Source of the DNA: Fimbriiglobus sp043785105
GTDB taxonomy: Bacteria > Planctomycetota > Planctomycetia > Gemmatales > Gemmataceae
Length of the DNA: 64,000 nt
Reading direction: 5' to 3'
Assembly: GCA_043785105.1 (NCBI GenBank)
Contig: JAYVXO010000193.1
Span: 75,955-139,954 of the forward strand
Below the pieces are notes generated by a model, which was given only the letters and a program-made list of their open reading frames with translations, did no database searches and was not told the origin of the DNA. Positions 60,123 to 64,000 of this stretch are shown one piece after another (position 1 is the stretch's first letter; each line of letters starts with the position of its first letter). Made by a program: the position numbers and the translations under genes.

Positions 60123-60820
60123 TCAAGCGTGAATCGGGTGGTCGTGGATCAGGTCCGTTTCGCATGATGCGCGCAAATTGTGGAAGAGCCGCGGCCATTG
60201 TTCCAGTCCGGCACGGCGAACAATTTTCTCAAATGTTGTTCGGATGTTGCACCCCACCCAGCCGTTTTTTACCGTGTGATGCGGCGCGGTACGTTTCGCC
60301 CTGGGTGCCTCCGACCACGAACACCTCTCCGTCTTCCGCAAGCTCGAATGCGTCCTCCAAATGCGGGCGGAGCAAAGCAAAGATCGGAGCGACACGATAT
60401 GCTTTGCCGGGACGGTGTTCCGTCTTCGGACTCGGGATCGTCATGCGGTTCGTCTCGACGTTGACGTGTTCCCACTTCAAGGACAGTACTTCTGACGGGC
60501 ACCGCATTCCTGCATAACGAGCTAGTGCGATAATTGTGCGCCAAGTCGGGTTACTCGCGGCTAACAGTTTTTCCGTATCGGCCACGCTGATGTAATGGCG
60601 GCGCTCCTCGGGTAGCACCGACGTTGCGGATATGTCGCGGAACGGGTTCTCGGTGATAAGCTTCATCTTGCGGGCGTGCTCAAAGAACAACCGAACATCT
60701 TTCAACCTGTGGGCGACAGTCGCGGCAGCCGCCTTCGGGTTGATGAGGTAGACGGGGGACGGCTTGCGACGGGGGACGGCTTGCGACCAGGGCCGGGGCG
60801 TGGGGTTCGCCGGTCGGACG
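60123..60820 (-). pseudogene. Broken tyrosine recombinase (phage/ICE-type integrase)
   Basis: Two frames together encode an integrase. The first (open from about 60820 to 60229) has a SAM-like N-terminal stretch (AAAATVAHRLKDVRLFFEHA), then ALARYAGMRCPSEVLSLKWE with the first catalytic Arg and SPKTEHR with the Lys. After a frameshift near 60300, the second frame continues NIRTTFEKIVRRAGLEQWPR and LFHNLRASCETD with the H-x-x-R pair, then ends at 60123 before the Tyr block. The protein is thus frameshifted and lacks the nucleophile. It ends 70 bases from the tRNA gene, as integrases of tRNA-targeting elements do. Confidence 0.78.
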
Positions 60821-61126
60821 AATCAACTCGTGCCGCTCCAATAACTCTAACACCGGGAGTAGGTCGTCTATCGTGGAAAAACGCCCCTGCAACCTACGGA
60901 ACACGTCGCGGCAACTGAACGATGTCGGGGTCGGTTTCTGCTTGCGGAGGTGGTTCAAGACCACACGGGCCAGTACGACGGGCGGCTCCGTCTGCATCGT
61001 CCCCGTCACCCAACAAAGCTGCGTCCGCCTCTTTCTTCCCTTCGCCGCCGCCGACCCCCGCACCGCCGAGGTAATCGCCAAAATCCGAATGGTAGCCTGC
61101 GACAACAAAATCCAAGACCCCACCAT
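60680..61126 (-). pseudogene. Remnant frame, possibly C-terminus of a DUF3987/primase-type protein
   Basis: A 148-codon frame whose best part reads VVLARVVLNHLRKQKPTPTS, CRDVFRRLQGRFSTIDDLLP and LELLERHELIRP. This resembles the winged-helix end of DUF3987/YfjI-type plasmid and island proteins, in which an x-RDVYRRxW block precedes VLVxHGYLR. The last 40 codons run into the integrase remnant in another frame. No convincing start. Best seen as a leftover of the same element. Low certainty. Confidence 0.4.
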
Positions 61127-61168
61127 CTTGTAACAACTACTGGCGTAAGTAGAGAATTGACTGCTATT

Positions 61169-61534
61169 CTAATTTACATCCATCGCTGGTGACTCGATCG
61201 GCACGTCCCAACAACCGAACGAATCACCTGCGATAAACCAAAACGCATCCAGACAGAAAGCCCTGATTATTGGGTCGGGGTTTACAGACTTCGCCGGTTT
61301 TTCGGTGACTAATAGGAGCGATGGTTGCCACCCGTCAATTTCGAGAGCAGTGCGGAAGTCGACAACATGCTGTGGCCGGTCGTTGTGAAACGTGCGTCCC
61401 GATTGGTCCGTCCCACCGCGTTCCTTGTATAGAGTGCATGGTGGGTCGAGTACGATAAGGATCGCCGAAAGAATAACTTCCGTGCCAATCCCCGAGCCGA
61501 CCAGGCCGCTGGAAAGAGAACTGTCCGTGAGCAA
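61169..61534 (-). CDS. Uncharacterised open frame, probable remnant
   Basis: A 121-codon frame with some coding character (ILIVLDPPCTLYKERGGTDQ, RTALEIDGWQPSLLLVTEKP, PIIRAFCLDAFWFIAGDSF). There is no ATG start; it is open on the 5' side until the REP cluster at 61567, suggesting a larger gene interrupted there. It could be the far end of the helicase gene beyond the REP insert, but I see no shared motif. No domain recognised. Confidence 0.3.
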   Translation of the reverse strand: MLTDSSLSSGLVGSGIGTEVILSAILIVLDPPCTLYKERGGTDQSGRTFHNDRPQHVVDFRTALEIDGWQPSLLLVTEKPAKSVNPDPIIRAFCLDAFWFIAGDSFGCWDVPIESPAMDVN

Positions 61535-61566
61535 TGCAAAAGTTAGTGAGTGATTGTTCCTAGATT

Positions 61567-61775
61567 GGTGACCCCGTTAGGGGTCAAGGACTGTAGCCAC
61601 GGGTGGAGGCTTTGCGGAACCCGTGGACACGGTGACTCCACTACTGAACCGCCCTGACGGGGCGGAGGATTCCTTCGCCCCTCCAGGGCGAGTGACAACA
61701 GGATGTCGCTGTCCACGGGTTCCGCAAAGCCTTCACCCGTGGCTACACGCCGGTGCCCCTTCAGGGCACAAAACC
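61567..61775. repeat. REP palindrome cluster between helicase and remnant frame
   Basis: Contains CCGCCCTGACGGGGCGG (61660-61676), CGCCCCTCCAGGGCG, and a pair of CCACGGGT-GGAGGCTTTGCGG and complementary CCACGGGTTCCGCAAAGCCT palindromes with ACCCGTGG ends, arranged as an inverted pair around 61660. The units match those beside the IS200-like transposase 4 kb away. Confidence 0.8.
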
Positions 61776-61882
61776 CAAACGGCCAGTTTGAATGAACTGA
61801 AATCCGCCAACACACCGGATGCTTCGCAGTGAACCTGTTTTTATCGTTGAGTAACAGATAGCAAGGACGATTGGCACGGAAG

Positions 61883-62972
61883 TTATTTTTGCAGCGACTC
61901 TAACGCCTGCGACACCGGCGGGGTCATTTCGGACGGATGGGAGAAGTCGAGCCAACCTTTCTGGCGGCGCGACCCATACTTGACGCGACCGCCACTCCGG
62001 CGATACCGTGGTCGGCCCGATCGGGACGTGTTGCGGGTGTGGCCAGCGCAGCCATAGTTCAGCCGACTGGTCTTTACTTCGAGGTACCACGATCCATAAC
62101 CCACCTTCCGGATTCGCGTCGAGCCGACCGAGTTGCTCCGCCGCCCTTGCGAATCCTGGGTGATTCCCGACGAACCATCCAACCTGCTCCTCATCGGGGC
62201 CAACACACGCGAACGGGAGTCCTGTGAGTCGTTCCATGTGTTCTTGGGGTGACTGCACGGTCGCCGAGGTGGCGATGAAGGTTGGCGACGAACCGTACTG
62301 CCGACACAAAGCCCGTAGGCGACGAAACAGGTAACTGACGTTCGTTCCGAAAATGCCCCGGTACTCGTGGCACTCGTCCACCACGACATATCGTAGCCGG
62401 GATAGGAATCTCTCCCAGTTCGTAGGGTACGCCAGAATGGCGTAATGAAGCATGTCCGGATTAGTTAGCAAGATCTGGACTTGTTCCCGGATTCCAGGAC
62501 GATCATCCTTCGACGTGGCTCCGTCGTAGCGCGCGAACAAATACGGATTCGCCGTCCGCAGACGGGCGAGCGACGGTATGTCGTCGGCTGCTGCGGTGAA
62601 CTTCTGGAGTTGGTCGTTCGCTAACGCCTTTTGGGGGAAAAGGAATAGCGCCGTGGAGGTCGGTGCAGTGAGCAAGCGGTCGAAAACCGGGATCGAGTAG
62701 ATGAGAGACTTGCCGGACGAAGTACGAGTTGCAACAACCGTGTGCAGCCCGGCGAGCAGGTGTTGCGCGGCTGCCCTCTGGTGTCGGAACAAACCCCTTG
62801 GGAACCGACGAGCAAGATAGTCCGATAACTCTGGGTGCATGCCCAACGGTAGCGAGTCAAATACCCCGTCCGTTGCAGCATCAACGGGCGGATCGTAGCA
62901 GACTTTAAGTCCTTCGTCCCCCGCAAGCAAACTGCTCACGATGTCAATTGTGGTAGCAGTTTGAGCAATCAT
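61883..62972 (-). pseudogene. Truncated DEAD/DEAH-box helicase (MrfA/YprA/Hrq1-like)
   Basis: The N-terminal helicase domain is intact for about 280 residues: RHQRAAAQHLLAGLHTVVAT, RTSSGKSLIYSIPVF (Walker A), VVVDECHEYRGIFG (DECH box) and FIATSATVQSPQEHMERLTG (SAT). After about residue 300 the sequence degenerates: one frame continues to 61761 in sequence derived from REP repeats and another ends at 61883. The second RecA domain, and the DUF1998-type C-terminus expected in this family, are missing. ATG at 62972 starts MIAQTATTIDIV. Helicases of this kind occur in DNA-repair and in phage-defence islands. Confidence 0.72.
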
Positions 62973-63070
62973 GTTTACATCGGCCCTGAATCGACTTAAA
63001 CTTACTTGCAGTCTGTCAGTTGATTATCTTAATCTACAGAAGTGATAATAACCTAGTTCAAACATCACAA

Positions 63071-63244
63071 TCAGCAAAGTTTTGGTACTTCACCCTGATC
63101 CCACCTATTCTTCTTCGCCACCGGCTGGCGGAAGTCACGTTCGACTTTGTCGTTGGGGTTGTTGCTGACGGGGCCATCACGCTGGAGCCAGTGCATCATT
63201 TCGGGCATAATCCCGCCGCCGAACAGATGGATAGACCAGCCCAC
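63071..63244 (-). pseudogene. C-terminal fragment, possibly of an esterase
   Basis: A 57-residue frame from GTG at 63244: HLFGGGIMPEMMHWLQRDGP followed by NNPNDKVERDFRQPVAKKNR. It reads like the C-terminal end of a secreted esterase of planctomycetes (H-x-GG-x-I-x-P-E-x-M-x-WLxRD pattern), but this is a memory-based impression. It is too short for a complete gene and lies in decayed DNA between the helicase and hsdS remnants. Confidence 0.3.
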
Positions 63245-63342
63245 TCAGTCAGTATGGTTGTTGTCTCGTGTCTTGTAAAAGTTACTTGTGTTCGGTCTTG
63301 TACCTCATGACGTTTCCGGTTGCTTTTATCTGAATGGATCAC

Positions 63343-63371
63343 TGACCAATCCGCGAACGGATTGCCGGTCA
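63343..63371 (-). terminator. Hairpin at hsdS 3' end
   Basis: TGACCAATCCG and CGGATTGCCGGTCA form an imperfect stem around CGAA, overlapping the hsdS stop codon (TCA at 63369-63371 on the plus strand). A terminator for the minus-strand hsdS is plausible; no T-tract follows. Confidence 0.45.
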
Positions 63372-63951
63372 TTGTGCGGATGGGTTCTTCGGCTTGCGGG
63401 TGCGGGTGGGTTTGGCGGGGGTAACGGCCGTTGAGCGGATGCGGGCGAGGAGTACGCGGGCGGGTTCGTAGGGGCGGTTTTCGCGGCGGGCGAGGTCCGC
63501 CTCGGTCGGCACCAGTTCCCCGCGAAACGCCTTCGCCAGCACCGCTTGCGTGAGGCTCTCCACCCGCTTCAACGCCGTCGCCGCCCGCGCCTCAATCGCG
63601 TCCGCCCGCGCAAACAACGCCGACACCCGTCGAACGATTTCTTGCTGCTCGGCGAGGGGTGGGATGGGCACCGGAATTTGATCCATTGCTTTTCGATTCA
63701 ATTTCACTTGATCGATTCCGGTCAGAAATGGGACCAGATTCAGAAGTGGCGAATTTAAGTACCCTTCTAAGTATTCGATTGATATTCCACCGCGTGGCTG
63801 CAACACGTGGGCGTGATTATTTACCCAAAATTGGCCAGTAGCATGCAATGCGATTGGCCTAAGCCGTGATTCTAAGTTTTTTCCATCCTCTGCTAAAAGA
63901 AGGTAGGCCGTGTTGATTGAAGGCGGGTCAACGACGGCGGCCTGAAAATCT
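63369..63951 (-). pseudogene. hsdS: 5'-truncated type I restriction specificity subunit HsdS
   Basis: The C-terminal half of an HsdS protein: AEDGKNLESRLRPIALHATG and QFWVNNHAHVLQPRGGISIE belong to a target-recognition domain, LNRKAMDQIPVPIPPLAEQQ with EIVRRVSALFARADAIEARA is the central conserved helix, and the tail has AVLAKAFRGELVPTEADLAR. The first target-recognition domain and start are missing: upstream the frame hits a stop at 63952, directly at the tail of an apparent transposase gene. hsdM and hsdR are not seen. So the type I system is at best partial here. Confidence 0.75.
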
Positions 63952-63999
63952 CATTTGAGCCAGATCATTGTTGCGGCTAGCAAGACCATCCCCAGAAAG
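63952..63999 (-). mobile_element. C-terminal tail of a DDE transposase (IS5/IS4-like), rest beyond window
   Basis: The minus-strand frame entering from the right edge reads FLGMVLLAATMIWLK and stops at 63952. Short hydrophobic endings of this type (FLGMVxLAxxMIWLR) are characteristic of IS5-family transposases. The frame abuts the truncated hsdS in the same register, which suggests that the element inserted into hsdS. Only 15 codons are visible, so this is tentative. Confidence 0.4.
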
Positions 64000-64000
64000 T

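Noticed and set aside
63020..63310. 96-codon plus-strand frame
   Set aside because: It is antisense to the esterase-like fragment at 63071-63244, which has better coding character; neither is a complete gene.

Overview
The window reads as a chromosomal segment of a GC-rich planctomycete, most likely a member of the Gemmataceae or Gemmatales. The indicators are a DUF1559 pseudopilin-like protein followed by a small lipoprotein, a secreted formylglycine sulfatase, a DUF1080 hydrolase, a sialate O-acetylesterase, DUF1571, DUF6263, HEAT and PQQ-repeat secreted proteins, a Uma2 nuclease, and many short palindromic repeats in intergenic DNA. Most genes stand alone or in pairs rather than in long operons. 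No rRNA, CRISPR array or complete prophage is visible. Assignments rest on recognition of motifs and family character; no database search was run.

Layout. 0-10 kb: a clipped small gene, an unusual isoleucyl-tRNA synthetase, a large cytoplasmic VWA protein, a DUF4337 membrane protein, rsmH, a NikL-like exported protein and uppP. 10-24 kb: metabolic and secreted enzymes (amidohydrolase, PDZ protein, Uma2, acetylesterase, FAD oxidoreductase, metallophosphatase, sulfatase, peroxiredoxin), ychF, a HEAT protein and an orphan antitoxin. 24-34 kb: a HEAT protein, a PHB-depolymerase-like esterase, a 1350-residue PQQ-repeat protein, a MoxR ATPase, a DUF790 nuclease-like protein and DUF29. 34-46 kb: DUF6263, the DUF1559 and lipoprotein pair, DUF1571, DUF1080, a zinc-ribbon/lipoprotein/SPFH-GYF group, an aminotransferase whose PLP lysine position is Gln, PilZ, and an OstA-like proline-rich protein. 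46-57 kb: an antitoxin with a clipped toxin, a 2-hydroxyacid dehydrogenase, an enolase-superfamily enzyme, an orphan ImpE/TagJ, then cbiQ-cbiO-scpA-tmk, a papain-like hypothetical, a HAD phosphatase and trpS.

57-64 kb is accessory DNA. An IS200-like transposase sits between clusters of REP palindromes. A tRNA-Ile2 (CAU) is followed at once by a broken tyrosine recombinase, remnants of a replication-type protein, a truncated DEAD/DEAH helicase, an esterase-like fragment, a 5'-truncated hsdS and the tail of an apparent transposase. This looks like a decaying integrative or defence island anchored at the tRNA.

The most unusual signals are the GVHH signature in IleRS, the Lys-to-Gln change in the aminotransferase, nested non-autonomous repeat elements with an apparent empty site in the same window, a TIR element inside a palindrome flanked by near-identical 9-bp repeats, and the SPFH plus zinc-ribbon group that resembles the Bacillus ydjGHI genes. 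No complete, clearly novel multi-gene system could be demonstrated.
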